This document shows positions 19,459 to 29,417 of a stretch of DNA of 64,000 nt, one piece after another (position 1 is the stretch's first letter; every line of letters starts with the position of its first letter). The translations under genes and the position numbers were made by a program. The stretch comes from Saccharicrinis sp963667815 (GTDB taxonomy: Bacteria > Bacteroidota > Bacteroidia > Bacteroidales > Marinilabiliaceae), in NCBI GenBank assembly GCA_963667815.1, contig OY764021.1; one strand, 5' to 3'. The notes under the pieces are model-generated. The model did no database searches, was not told where the DNA came from, and saw only the letters and a list, made by a program, of their open reading frames with translations.

Positions 19459-22176
19459 CTAAAATCCAGACTCATAAACCTTTTCTCCACCAACAATATA
19501 AATACCCCTTGAAAGACCATCTGTGGCATTTTTCCGTTTCACATCTGACCTTACTTTAACTCCCATAATGGTATAAACATCTACAATTTCGTTTTCATTG
19601 TAATAAACATTATCCTTTGCACTGGATGTATCAAAATTAGAATTATTAGTTAAATAAATACGATTAATTACAATATCACAATAACCCACCGACCAAAAGC
19701 CAACAATATAAATATGAGTAGGATCAAGAAGTTCACCGGTATTACTATTATACATCTTAGAAAGAGTTACAACAACTTGTTTTGCGCTGCCAAAATCATA
19801 TTGAGCAGAACCACCCCAATAATTATTACTGTCAAATAAACGAAATGAGGTACCACATGAGTTTGCATTCGCCAGTTCTACCACCAAATATTGATATCCC
19901 GTAATATCTATTCCTGCATTATATTCCCAACCACCAAAACCATATTGTCCTGTCTTTAATATTTTGGTTGCTTCATTAAATGATCCTGTCGCATATATTG
20001 AAGGATTAAACAATTCCTTAGTTAATGGAAATGTAGAAGATGAAACTGTACAAGTTTTTGAAATTGGATCACCCAATTCACCTTGATAAGTAATTGTAAT
20101 TGTTGCTTCACCATCTGCCAAAGCAATAATATTACCATTCACAATTTGAATCACATCAGAATTGGAATTACTATACTTTGCTCCTAACGTAACATCTTTT
20201 GAATGTCCGTCTTCAAAAAAAGCAGTAACTGTTAATGTAGTAACACTACCTGTCAATAATTCAACATTATCTGCATCAATAACTAAATCACTTAGTGTCA
20301 AAGATTCTTCGGTATAGCCTGTAAACGAATCTTCATAAAACGTATCTTCATCAAATGTTTGTTCTGTCGAAAACCAATCTACATCCACATATCCTCCGGT
20401 TTGAATCGTTGCAAAATTAAAGATACAAAACTTATTACCTGTAAATACTGATAAATCAAACTGCATATCCAGTTCTGTTCCTAAGTCAATATATGTTTCA
20501 TTATCCAGACTATAAGAAAAGGATGCAATATCAGTTTCTGTATTAACCTTAACCCTAAGATAAATTTCAGCATTATCAATTACCGGTCCTGTTGTTAATA
20601 CTCCATCATTCATTTGAACGCATGTTTTATTCCCATCAATAACTTTTATACCTATATATGCATAAGGATCTTGAAAAACTGCAATCCCAGCCACATCTCC
20701 ATCTTGCATATTTTCAATATTCATCTTAATGGTTCCATATAAATAGCCTGTATTTGAATGATAACCTAAAATCCGTTGAGTTAAAGTATTTTGAGCCTCT
20801 TTAAGATTTTCAACAACACTAACCGTTTCTAATCTTAAATAATCCGGATTTTTTGTTAATGACCATTTACTATTATCGGGATTATGATTCCAACCCCATT
20901 GCATACCTAATTCATAATTACGGAAATTATGATTTGTTGGCAAATATTTTTCGGTGTGCACCATTCCTACATCAGGTTTAGAATAAGTAGTAACAGCAAC
21001 ACCTTCATTGCCAATAACAGGCCAATTATCTTCCCATTGAACCGGTTGTAGATTAGGCATTCGACCTAAAGCTCCATTATCCTGAAATAAAATAGTCCAC
21101 CATTGACCTGTTTGAGTTTCAACCAGCGCACCCTGATGTATATTATTATCATCCAAAACCAGCTTTTCCTCATAAGTTCCATATATATTGATTGATCTTA
21201 ATACTGTTTGATATGCAGGCCAGCCTCCATAGGTTGCGTATATATAATAATAATCACCAATTTTATATAAATGACTTCCTTCAAGTCCCTCTTTTACAGT
21301 ATACGAATACACCTCCTTAGTAGTACCAGCCATGATATTAAAATCGCTGTCCAGTTCTGAAATTTTTAATGTATTAATCCCATAAACTACATATATTTTC
21401 CCATCATCATCAAAAAACAATCCCGGATCATAATAACTATTATCCAGTTCTTTCATTTCCCATGTTCCCTCAGGATCATCTGTTGTTAGCAAGAAACTGC
21501 CTTCATCTAAAGTCGTAAACAATAAATAGTATTTTCCATTATTATATTTTAAACTTGAGGCCCATTGTCCATGTGAGTATCGGTCACAATCATTTAAATT
21601 ATAACAATCTGTAGATGCAATTTTTTGCAAAGGATTACAGCAATACTCCCAATTCACCAAATCATTAGATTTCAAAATTGTTGCTCCCGGAAAAATATGC
21701 ATTGTTGTTGAAACCATGTAATATACTTCACCAACACGAATTACATCAGGATCAGGGAAGTCTCCATAAATTAGAGGATTTGAATAAGTTCCATCCCCAT
21801 TATCGCTAGTTTCCTGGTATTTAAAGTCAGCTCTTGGGTAATCTACTGCTGCATAATCCTTAAACCAATTATAACAGGGAACAGCACAAGCCTCTTCATT
21901 TGACTCATAGGCAAATGTCCAATTCTCAGGTTCTGCATAATGAATTAAGTTATCAGGTGCCAATAGATTCCAAATTCCAAATGCGCCACCATTAAACCAG
22001 GGGTTAGGTGTTACTGCTACGCCATGTAAATTTACAATATTACCATGAGGGTCTTTTAAATAACGACCTTCAACATGTAACTTTGGCGTTGGCATTCCAT
22101 TCCATGCATATATGGTATGATTAAAAGAAAGTAATAACAACACAATAGCTATCGGTGTAATTAGACTATTCTTCAT
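19459..22176 (-). CDS. Multimodular secreted GH43: GH5-like N-terminal fragment, GH43, Ig-like, CBM-like, sorting tail
   Basis: 905 residues with a signal peptide. Residues about 28-106 (PKLHVEGRYLKDPHGN, NLHGVAVTPNPWFNGG) look like the first strand region of a GH5 enzyme, but no GH5 catalytic part follows. A GH43 propeller begins at NGDGTYSNPL; base Asp142 (FPDPDVI), modulator Asp250 (YYDPGLFF), acid Glu299 (GLEGSHLY). A concanavalin-like domain follows to about 603, then a Big_2-type domain (about 627-712), a beta-sandwich possibly binding sugar (about 718-845), and a 45-residue tail (IVDVYTIMGVKV... GIYIVGGEKV) like type IX sorting tails. Expected to act on arabinoxylan side chains or xylosides outside the cell. 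The same tail occurs on the 223-residue protein at 27529-28200. Substrate and secretion route are inferred. Confidence 0.88.
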   Translation of the reverse strand: MKNSLITPIAIVLLLLSFNHTIYAWNGMPTPKLHVEGRYLKDPHGNIVNLHGVAVTPNPWFNGGAFGIWNLLAPDNLIHYAEPENWTFAYESNEEACAVPCYNWFKDYAAVDYPRADFKYQETSDNGDGTYSNPLIYGDFPDPDVIRVGEVYYMVSTTMHIFPGATILKSNDLVNWEYCCNPLQKIASTDCYNLNDCDRYSHGQWASSLKYNNGKYYLLFTTLDEGSFLLTTDDPEGTWEMKELDNSYYDPGLFFDDDGKIYVVYGINTLKISELDSDFNIMAGTTKEVYSYTVKEGLEGSHLYKIGDYYYIYATYGGWPAYQTVLRSINIYGTYEEKLVLDDNNIHQGALVETQTGQWWTILFQDNGALGRMPNLQPVQWEDNWPVIGNEGVAVTTYSKPDVGMVHTEKYLPTNHNFRNYELGMQWGWNHNPDNSKWSLTKNPDYLRLETVSVVENLKEAQNTLTQRILGYHSNTGYLYGTIKMNIENMQDGDVAGIAVFQDPYAYIGIKVIDGNKTCVQMNDGVLTTGPVIDNAEIYLRVKVNTETDIASFSYSLDNETYIDLGTELDMQFDLSVFTGNKFCIFNFATIQTGGYVDVDWFSTEQTFDEDTFYEDSFTGYTEESLTLSDLVIDADNVELLTGSVTTLTVTAFFEDGHSKDVTLGAKYSNSNSDVIQIVNGNIIALADGEATITITYQGELGDPISKTCTVSSSTFPLTKELFNPSIYATGSFNEATKILKTGQYGFGGWEYNAGIDITGYQYLVVELANANSCGTSFRLFDSNNYWGGSAQYDFGSAKQVVVTLSKMYNSNTGELLDPTHIYIVGFWSVGYCDIVINRIYLTNNSNFDTSSAKDNVYYNENEIVDVYTIMGVKVRSDVKRKNATDGLSRGIYIVGGEKVYESGF

Positions 22177-22546
22177 TTGATTTTCATAGATTATATAATA
22201 TCATTCAAATACCATATTGAAATTAATTAATGCAATAAACAAGCATTGAAACAACACACTAAGACTTAGATATAAAAAGGGTAACAACTATAATATGAAA
22301 CAATAATAAATCATTAAATTATTTTTGATTTTTAATTTCAGACATTAGTTTTCTAAAATTAGACGTTCCAAAACTATCCATAAATAAAAAGGGCTGTCTT
22401 TATTTTGGAACAGTCCTACTATGAAATGAAAACTAATTTTTTAATCTAATTAAACCCAGGATTTTGATAGAGTGCTCTATTTCTTGTTTTCTTGATGAAA
22501 GACATGAAATAGAATCCCATCACACAAAATCCTACACAATTCTTAA
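22177..22546. other. Intergenic region between GH67 and multimodular GH43 genes
   Basis: 370 bases without a gene. It carries the terminator at 22390-22417. A TAGTTTTG sequence (22369-22376, minus strand) fits the TAnnTTTG -7 consensus but is 193 nt from the GH43 start and may be chance. Confidence 0.5.
22390..22417 (-). terminator. Intrinsic terminator after the GH95-GH67 operon
   Basis: On the minus strand an 8-bp stem (22410-22417 with 22390-22397, one G-T pair) with a 12-nt loop is followed directly by TTTTTATTTAT. It is 130 nt past the GH67 stop codon. Confidence 0.65.
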
Positions 22547-24601
22547 TCAATGCCTTTCCAAATCTTCTTTAATAATAACATCAAGTTCATGAACAGGACG
22601 TTCTATATCATAAGGTATAGGCAAATGACTATACTGTTGAAAATACAATAAACAGGCATCTTTCCATAACTGAGCATTTCGGCTCTGCTCTCTTAATTTA
22701 CGTTGAACATGAAAAAACCTTTGAAAATCAACATAAGGTTGAACTTTATCCCAAACAGTTTGAAAATGTCTAACTTGTTTTACTCCCGAATCGTAGCGAT
22801 AGCATAATTCATCCCATAAAGTACGTCCACTTTTCATTTTATATGTCCAGGAAAGATGATGAAACCATAAAAGATACATTTCAGGACATGTTATTGTATT
22901 ACTAAATAATAAACTAACGTTTTCACTATACTGACATACGCCATTACTTCCTGTTGCTGTACGATTGAATCCAATTCCAACGGAATCTGCCTGGTGGTAA
23001 TAAGGTGGAGTCCAATCTTTTCTAATGCCCTTGGGAGCCCACCATGGCCCTGGTCCATAATGCTCTTCAGCCGCAAAAATATGATGTAGTCCTAAGGGCA
23101 TCATATAATTAACAGCTGCTTCACGACTATCAAGCATCATTTGTTTAATCGGTTTCAGGAAATTCAATTCCCAATCAGGATTAAATATAGCACTTTTTTG
23201 ATCTGTATTTTTAAATGTCTGTATAAGCCATTCATTCGCAATCTGTTCACTTGTTAATGAATTATTCCAAGCCAGACGGCCAAAAGCATACCAGTTTGCC
23301 TGGGCAAAAAGATGCCCGCACCAATTAGCATCTAATCCAATATTTGACACCCCTGCAATAGCAGTATATTTTTGAGTAATGAGACTTCCATCAGTACAAT
23401 TAGCGATAGTACTGCCTTTTCCTTTTCTATAAGTATCAGATTTTAAAAATTCTTCCCACATAGGAGCCAGAAAAACCAAATGAATACCTTGTCCCAAATA
23501 TTCCTGGGTAATTTGAATTTCAGGCATTATTGAGGAACTCTTCATTGCACCAAATAATGGACTAAAAGGCTCTCGCGGTTGAAAATCTATAGGTCCGTTT
23601 TTTACCTGTATAATCACATTATCTCTAAATTGGCCATCCAGTGGCATAAATTCATTGTATGCTTGTTTAGCTCGATCTTCTTCAGAAGTTTGATACACAA
23701 ATGCACGCCACATAATTACACCCCCATAGGGTTTCACGGCATCAGCAAGCATATTTGCTCCATCAGCATGAGTACGGCCATAATCCTGAGGACCCGGTTG
23801 GCCTTCACTATTGGCTTTAACCAAAAAACCACCAAAATCAGGAATTAACTGATATATTTCTTTTGCTTTTTCTTTCCACCACTCATTAACCTTAGAGTCG
23901 AACGGATCTGAAGTTTCTAAACCACCAATCATTGATGGAGAGGAAAATTTAATGGATAAATACGTTTTAATACCATAGGGTCGAAGAATATCTGCAATAG
24001 CTTTTACTCTATTTAACACATTATGAGTTAACATCTCAGGAGAAGCATTTACATTATTTAGCACAGTTCCATTAATTCCTATCGAAGCATTAGCACGAGC
24101 ATATTCCTGCCATAAAACTTTGTCTTCTTCTTTAACAACAAACGCATCCTCTCCATCTCGCCAAAAAATTGAATTTCCGGCATAACCACGCTCTATAGTT
24201 CCATCTAGATTATCCCAATGATTTAAAACACGATATTCATATGATGGATTACATACATCAAATTTTATATCATCTCCAACATTTTGTCTTCTTAATAGTT
24301 CATAAACACCATATAGAATACCTAAATCTGTATTTGCCTGAATTTTGTTGTCACTTAAAATAAAACCATCTCCTTTAATTAGATCGTCTCTTTTAATTAT
24401 CAAATAAATATTTTTTCCTGCTTGCCCCTTCCACCCAGATTTCAACTCCTCCTCTGCAATATTTAAAGTTGAAGATTTTTTGTTACAAACAACATTTATT
24501 GATTTTCCACTACCACTTCTCAACCAAAGCTGATGTCCGTTTTCTGCAAACAAATGCATTGATATGAAACCAAGAAATAAAACACTATGTATAAATCTCA
24601 T
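22547..24601 (-). CDS. aguA: GH67 alpha-glucuronidase
   Basis: 684 residues with a signal peptide, close to the usual family length. It removes 4-O-methyl-D-glucuronic acid from the non-reducing terminal xylose of aldouronic oligosaccharides. Family motifs are clear: RVLNHWDNLDGTIERGYAG, GFLVKANSEGQPGP, NGPIDFQ, ITQEYLGQG. The expected acid is Glu266 and the two carboxylates acting as base are Asp339 and Glu367; their mutual spacing equals that of Glu292/Asp365/Glu393 in the Cellvibrio GH67 enzyme. GH67 enzymes act only on terminally substituted chains, so this one is probably periplasmic and works after the surface enzymes. It follows the GH95 gene by 51 nt and probably shares its transcript. 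A GH115 alpha-glucuronidase is encoded at 42494. Confidence 0.95.
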   Translation of the reverse strand: MRFIHSVLFLGFISMHLFAENGHQLWLRSGSGKSINVVCNKKSSTLNIAEEELKSGWKGQAGKNIYLIIKRDDLIKGDGFILSDNKIQANTDLGILYGVYELLRRQNVGDDIKFDVCNPSYEYRVLNHWDNLDGTIERGYAGNSIFWRDGEDAFVVKEEDKVLWQEYARANASIGINGTVLNNVNASPEMLTHNVLNRVKAIADILRPYGIKTYLSIKFSSPSMIGGLETSDPFDSKVNEWWKEKAKEIYQLIPDFGGFLVKANSEGQPGPQDYGRTHADGANMLADAVKPYGGVIMWRAFVYQTSEEDRAKQAYNEFMPLDGQFRDNVIIQVKNGPIDFQPREPFSPLFGAMKSSSIMPEIQITQEYLGQGIHLVFLAPMWEEFLKSDTYRKGKGSTIANCTDGSLITQKYTAIAGVSNIGLDANWCGHLFAQANWYAFGRLAWNNSLTSEQIANEWLIQTFKNTDQKSAIFNPDWELNFLKPIKQMMLDSREAAVNYMMPLGLHHIFAAEEHYGPGPWWAPKGIRKDWTPPYYHQADSVGIGFNRTATGSNGVCQYSENVSLLFSNTITCPEMYLLWFHHLSWTYKMKSGRTLWDELCYRYDSGVKQVRHFQTVWDKVQPYVDFQRFFHVQRKLREQSRNAQLWKDACLLYFQQYSHLPIPYDIERPVHELDVIIKEDLERH

Positions 24602-24652
24602 AAAATCTATATTAAAAAGTAATAATTAACGTTTTTTCAATTATAACATAAA

Positions 24653-27124
24653 CTATTCACTTATCAATGTATATGTTTCTCCTGCATTAGTTGGAATATC
24701 ACATACAAAAGTTTGCGAAAGTTCTAACTCTGAAGATTGAACCGATTCTGAAATAATTGGCTCTTTGATATCATATTTTTCGTAATATGGATTACTATTC
24801 TTACCTGATGCTACTATTAATTCATTACCATTACCTAACCTAACTTGATTAGGAACCCTTATACGACAATTACCTCCAAGCTTTGAATATATGGTAGCTA
24901 GTTTCACAATACCATTCTCCCACTGTATATCAACATTAAATCCACCCCGCGCCTTTAATCCCTTAATCTCACCATTTTTCCAAGAAGAAGGAAGAGCTGG
25001 TAACAAATGAATCACTCCATCATGACTTTGCATTAGCATTTCTGCAATACCTGAAGTACAGCCAAAATTCCCATCAATTTGAAATGGAGGATGTGCATCA
25101 AAAAGATTTGGATAGGTTCCTCCTTTTTGTTTACCATCAGGTTGGATAGAAGGGGTTAATTGATCTGTTATTAATTTTAAAGCATGGTCTCCGTCTAGTA
25201 ATCGAGCCCATAAGTTTACCTTCCATCCCATAGACCAACCTGTTGATTCATCACCTCTTGACAGTAACGATGTTTTTACAGCCGAGAATAATTCTGGTGT
25301 CGAGTATGGTGAAATTTGGTTAGATGGAAACATTCCATACAAATGCGAAACATGACGATGATGATCTTCCGGATTATCCCAATCGTACATCCACTCCTGC
25401 AACTGCCCCCACTTTCCTATTTGCATTGGAGCAAGTTTTTTAAGAACAATCTTAACTTCTTCCACGAAATCCTTATCTAAATCTAATATATTTGCAGCTT
25501 TCATTGTTTTAGTAAATAAGTCGAATAACAACTGATTATCCATGGTTGTTCCTGCAGAAATAGCAGCCCCATGATCTGAATAAGGTGCATTTTCAGGTGA
25601 AACAGAAGGGCAAACCACCATCCAATGATGGTTTGGCTCTTCAACTAATACATCCAAAAAAAATCGTGTCGCTTCTTTTAAAATTGGATAGACATCTTTT
25701 AAATATTCTATATCTCCATTGTATAAATACTTTTCAAACAAATGTTGTGAAAGCCAAGCTCCTCCCATTGGCCACATTCCCCAAAAAGCACCATCAACAG
25801 GTCCGTTAATACGCCAAATATCAGTATTGTGATGTAGCACCCAACCTCGCGCTCCATACATATCTTGAGCAGTTTGTTTTCCGGTCATAGCAAGCTCTTG
25901 CATCATTTTCACTAAAGGCTCATTCATCTCAGATAAATTAGTAACTTCTGATGGCCAATAATTCATTTCTGTATTAATATTAACAGTGTATTTACTATCC
26001 CATGTTGGAATCAAATGATCATTCCATATCCCCTGAAGATTGGCAGGCTGACCACCTTGTCGAGATGATGAGATCAATAAATAGCGTCCAAACTGAAAAT
26101 AAAGTGCCACCAACTGAGGATCATTACCTTTTGCAAAATCAGCAAGACGCACATCAGTAGGATTATTTATAGAATCAGTTACACCTAGATCAAGACTTAC
26201 CCTATTAAAATATTCTTGGTAATCTTTTATGTGATCATTCTTTATTTGATTGTACGACTTTTCTAAAGCAGCCTGTAAATACGAAGTAGACTTTCCCTTT
26301 TCATCGCCACTAATATCTTTATAGTTGACAAAATTTGTAGCCGTTGAAATATAAATAGTAGAAACATCAGCTCCTGCAATATTCAATGTTGAATCTGACC
26401 TAGAAATTTCTCCTCCGGAATTGACTATTTTTACTATAGTTTGAAATTTAACCTCACCCTTTACTCCCTCAAAATCATTTGAAATTCCATTCATGATGAG
26501 CTCATCATTTTCAGTGGTAGTGATGTTATAATTAGATGGGCGATCCATTGCTAATGAAAAGTTTAATGACTGCTTTTTGTCTGCCCTAATTTGAACTACT
26601 ATAACCTGATCCGGATTAGATGCAAAAACCTCAGTTTTATAATTAACTCCATTGCTCATATAACAACTTGAAACAATAGCTCTATCTAAATCTAATTCTC
26701 TGTAGTATTCATCAATACTGTCATTTCCTTTAAAATTCAGTTTTAAATTACCTATAGTTTGATAGGCAGAACCATGTGATAGTTTTGATATCATTTTTTC
26801 ATTCACCAAATCTTGTGCTTCCTGGTATTTTCCTTCAAACACCAAATCTCTGATTTCAGCCAAAGCATCTTTTGATTCAGGGTTGTCATTTCGATTAGGA
26901 CTTCCAGCCCAAAATGTATTCTCATTCAACTGAATAATTTCATGACAAGGATCTCCATAAACCATGGCACCCAAACGTCCATTTCCTACAGGAAGAGCCT
27001 CGACCCATTGTTTTGCAGGTTGGTTATACCATAGTTTTAAGTTTTCGTTTTTTCCTTTTTTTGAACAGGCAACATAAACAAGAGTTATTAATCCCGCCAG
27101 TAACCATACTCTGATCTTCATCAT
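24653..27124 (-). CDS. GH95 alpha-L-fucosidase/alpha-L-galactosidase lipoprotein
   Basis: About 823 residues from ATG 27124 (MMKIRVWLLAG..., lipobox VACS); the frame extends to 27205 without signal-peptide character. N-terminal GH95 sandwich: WYNQPAKQWVEALPVGNGRLG, LNENTFWAGSP. The (alpha/alpha)6 barrel has NINTEMNYWPSEV, NTDIWRINGPVDGAFWGMWP, DGNFGCTSGIAEMLMQS. GH95 includes inverting alpha-1,2-L-fucosidases and alpha-L-galactosidases. A Bacteroides ovatus GH95 from a complex-xylan PUL is an alpha-L-galactosidase acting on corn arabinoxylan, and the neighbours here (GH67, GH98, GH115) favour that role. The choice between the two is inferred from context only. First gene of a GH95-GH67 operon. 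Confidence 0.92.
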   Translation of the reverse strand: MMKIRVWLLAGLITLVYVACSKKGKNENLKLWYNQPAKQWVEALPVGNGRLGAMVYGDPCHEIIQLNENTFWAGSPNRNDNPESKDALAEIRDLVFEGKYQEAQDLVNEKMISKLSHGSAYQTIGNLKLNFKGNDSIDEYYRELDLDRAIVSSCYMSNGVNYKTEVFASNPDQVIVVQIRADKKQSLNFSLAMDRPSNYNITTTENDELIMNGISNDFEGVKGEVKFQTIVKIVNSGGEISRSDSTLNIAGADVSTIYISTATNFVNYKDISGDEKGKSTSYLQAALEKSYNQIKNDHIKDYQEYFNRVSLDLGVTDSINNPTDVRLADFAKGNDPQLVALYFQFGRYLLISSSRQGGQPANLQGIWNDHLIPTWDSKYTVNINTEMNYWPSEVTNLSEMNEPLVKMMQELAMTGKQTAQDMYGARGWVLHHNTDIWRINGPVDGAFWGMWPMGGAWLSQHLFEKYLYNGDIEYLKDVYPILKEATRFFLDVLVEEPNHHWMVVCPSVSPENAPYSDHGAAISAGTTMDNQLLFDLFTKTMKAANILDLDKDFVEEVKIVLKKLAPMQIGKWGQLQEWMYDWDNPEDHHRHVSHLYGMFPSNQISPYSTPELFSAVKTSLLSRGDESTGWSMGWKVNLWARLLDGDHALKLITDQLTPSIQPDGKQKGGTYPNLFDAHPPFQIDGNFGCTSGIAEMLMQSHDGVIHLLPALPSSWKNGEIKGLKARGGFNVDIQWENGIVKLATIYSKLGGNCRIRVPNQVRLGNGNELIVASGKNSNPYYEKYDIKEPIISESVQSSELELSQTFVCDIPTNAGETYTLISE

Positions 27125-27528
27125 AGATAGCTCTTTTAATAATTTTACCATTTTATCGTAAACTGATCGTATTTCATTTTTTAAGTTACTTAAAGACACA
27201 AGCATCCCTAGAAACTGTCACTGAATTTTTAAATACCTGACAAATTTATTCAATGACGTCTTTATACTTATTTAAATTCGGATACATAACTTTCATTATT
27301 AAATACTTCTTTAACCTAATCATGCAAAAAGCTTCTTTATTTAGTTGAGTATTAAAATAATTCAACATTAACTCTGAAAATTTACTGTAGAAAAATATCA
27401 GTCTTTTAACTATTTGTATTAATATCTATAATTCAAACTCAAATATCTAAATTCCAAAAAAGCAAACTTAATTCTCATATAACTTTACTGTACTTAAAAA
27501 CATTATTAATTTTTTAAAAATAAAATCT
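27125..27528. other. Divergent promoter region
   Basis: About 400 A/T-rich bases between the leftward GH95 gene and the only rightward gene of the window. It must hold promoters for both directions. A CAAATTTA at 27241-27248 reads TAAATTTG on the minus strand and fits the TAnnTTTG -7 box for GH95, identical to the one before the GH43 gene at 14813; no good -33 box accompanies it. No matching box was found for the rightward gene. Confidence 0.45.
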
Positions 27529-28200
27529 ATGAAAAAAATTTTATCTCTTATTGGCACTTTATTAATATGTCTTTCTGCTTCATTTGCTCAATATGTTACA
27601 GTACCTGATGGTTATGTTTCTATTTACTCAGTTAATTCTGAAACTGAACTAGCTCCTTTAGCTGTAGATGCACTTGCTGCTCCTCAAGTTTTAGGACCTG
27701 CCAGTGGTTGGGGAACTTCCACAGAATATGATTTTACCAGTTATGAAAAATTGGCTATTAAAATAACTTTTGATGCTGCGGATGCAGGTCATCAGGTTGC
27801 CATTCGTTTTTCGGTTGGTGGTACCGGTACAGCAACTATACATATATTTACGCTTCCTGAAACAGGAACAACCCATATAGAAGAATTAACCCTTGCTGAT
27901 TATGCTATTAATGGTGAAGTTCTTATGGGTGGAATCGTTTTTTATAACGGAGCAGAGCACTGGAGTTTTACTTATGATGGAACACCTGCCTCTCAGGCAT
28001 GCACAATTGATTATGTTGCACTTAAAAGAACTTCTACTGCAATTAATGACATAAAAATAAAAGATCCTGATGCAATAGTAAATGTTTATAACATTTCAGG
28101 AACAATGGTTCGAATGGGTGTAAAATATTCTGAGGCCACAAAAGGATTAAAAAAAGGATTTTATATTGTAGGTAAAGAAAAGATTTATGTAACAGAATAA
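27529..28200 (+). CDS. Small secreted beta-sandwich protein with sorting-like C-terminal tail
   Basis: 223 residues, signal peptide (MKKILSLIGTLLICLSASFAQ). Residues about 22-172 look like one carbohydrate-binding-type sandwich: alternating hydrophobic strands, aromatic residues (GWGTSTEYDF, HWSFTYDG) and a typical last strand CTIDYVALKR. The last 45 residues (IVNVYNISGTMVR... GFYIVGKEKIYV) match the tail of the 905-residue GH43 almost motif by motif and resemble short type IX sorting domains. No catalytic motif was recognised. It is the only gene on the plus strand and has its own terminator. A free-standing surface or secreted xylan-binding protein is the best inference; no family name can be given with confidence. 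Confidence 0.8.
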   Translation: MKKILSLIGTLLICLSASFAQYVTVPDGYVSIYSVNSETELAPLAVDALAAPQVLGPASGWGTSTEYDFTSYEKLAIKITFDAADAGHQVAIRFSVGGTGTATIHIFTLPETGTTHIEELTLADYAINGEVLMGGIVFYNGAEHWSFTYDGTPASQACTIDYVALKRTSTAINDIKIKDPDAIVNVYNISGTMVRMGVKYSEATKGLKKGFYIVGKEKIYVTE

Positions 28201-28222
28201 TCCTTAAAATTATATCATAATT

Positions 28223-28256
28223 AAAAACACTGTTGTTTTCGAGCAACAGTGTTTTT
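28223..28256 (+). terminator. Intrinsic terminator of the plus-strand gene
   Basis: A 13-bp perfect stem (28223-28235 with 28244-28256), 8-nt loop and a run of T immediately at the end, 22 nt past the stop codon. Confidence 0.85.
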
Positions 28257-28422
28257 TTATATCCAACTCATCACAACAAATCGTTTGTTTTTAAATAATA
28301 GACCTAAGTAATTATAAAATCAAACATTGGCACTTGTTAAACCTCTAAGGAATTCATTAAATGATATAATATTCAAATTTACCAAATCGCACTACATTAA
28401 GTATATTTATCCTTATTAGCTG

Positions 28423-29127
28423 CTACGTATTCTTTAATTTCCTTGATCTCCTTTTTATTATAACTATGATAAATACAAATAACCAAAACATAATAGTATA
28501 TGGTATACTCATCACTTTAATTAACGTATAACCATCAATAAATAAAATTTCATTCCAGACGTAAGAAATCCAATTCTTATAAAAATAGTTCTCCTTTATG
28601 TATGCTGTTGCACTATTAGGAATTTCAACAATATTACCAAGATTATCCACCACCAAATAGAATGGGAATCTATTAATATTAAACATTTCCAGCAAATATT
28701 TATTCCTATCTCGAATAGATTTGGAGTCCAATGTATAGAAATTCCAATTATTCACCGTTTTATAAGTAAAAGGAGAGTTGGGATTTTCCCAGTATTTTGA
28801 ATCATCTATCGAAATGCTTTAAACTGATATTTCGTTCTCTCTTCCTTTTAATAAAGAATCAAATTGATTCATCTCATAAATGCAAAAAGTACAACCTTGA
28901 AACCAAAAGTCGATTATCGTAATCTTGTTCTTATATTTCAAATTAACCTTATTCCCAAGCGTATCAATCACAGGAATCAATTCTAATTTCTTATTTACGT
29001 TTTGTTTAAAGAATTTGTCATTAACCTTTGAAAGTCCATAAATTGAGGTAGATAAGATTATTATACTAGGTAAAAACAATAAAATCCATAAGGCAATCAT
29101 TTTAAATACCTTTTTCCAAATTTTCAT
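28423..29127 (-). pseudogene. TlpA-like membrane thioredoxin gene interrupted by an in-frame TAA
   Basis: The first part (29127-28819, 102 residues) has an N-terminal membrane helix and the thioredoxin-like start IIDFWFQGCTFCIYEMNQF with its CxxC, then stops at TAA 28821-28819. The same frame goes on without another stop to 28423 and gives the rest of a thioredoxin fold (SISIDDSKYW; FPFYLVVDNLGNIVEIP) and a second membrane helix. Both halves are in one frame, so this is a nonsense change, not a frameshift. TlpA/ResA proteins reduce disulfides in the periplasm. It follows the 761-residue TlpA-like gene on the same strand. Read error or readthrough cannot be excluded. Confidence 0.75.
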
Positions 29128-29338
29128 TTAATTCAATATTTTAATTCTGCGGGGAATTGTTTATGACCTACACTTACCATAACTTTCCAATATAAATCAT
29201 CTCTTTCTCAACTGAGCAATTATAAGTAGTGCAGGGATTTTATCAAATCTAGTATTGATTTGACTTCATCGATTTTCAATTCATTGTTAAAATAATCTCA
29301 CATACATATACATATAAACATATTTACAAGATATACAT

Positions 29339-29395
29339 CCCATGTAAATTTCATTCCAGATGCTCTTCAAACATCTTAATAAAAATTTACATGGG
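29339..29395. terminator. Long-range hairpin after the 761-residue thioredoxin gene
   Basis: A 13-bp perfect inverted repeat (29339-29351 with 29383-29395) with a 31-nt centre that can itself pair (agatg/catct). It begins 23 nt past the stop at 29418. There is no T-run after it on either strand, so termination or mRNA protection are both possible. Confidence 0.4.
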
Positions 29396-29417
29396 TATAT
29401 CATCTGTTGAATCCAGC

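Noticed and set aside
22369..22376. A TAnnTTTG box for the multimodular GH43 gene
   Set aside because: It is 193 nt from the start and next to a terminator, with no -33 partner; chance is likely in such A/T-rich DNA.
28423..29127. Two independent small genes instead of one broken gene
   Set aside because: The halves are in the same frame, have no stop between them except one TAA, and together make one thioredoxin fold; the second half would have to start with GTG inside the fold.
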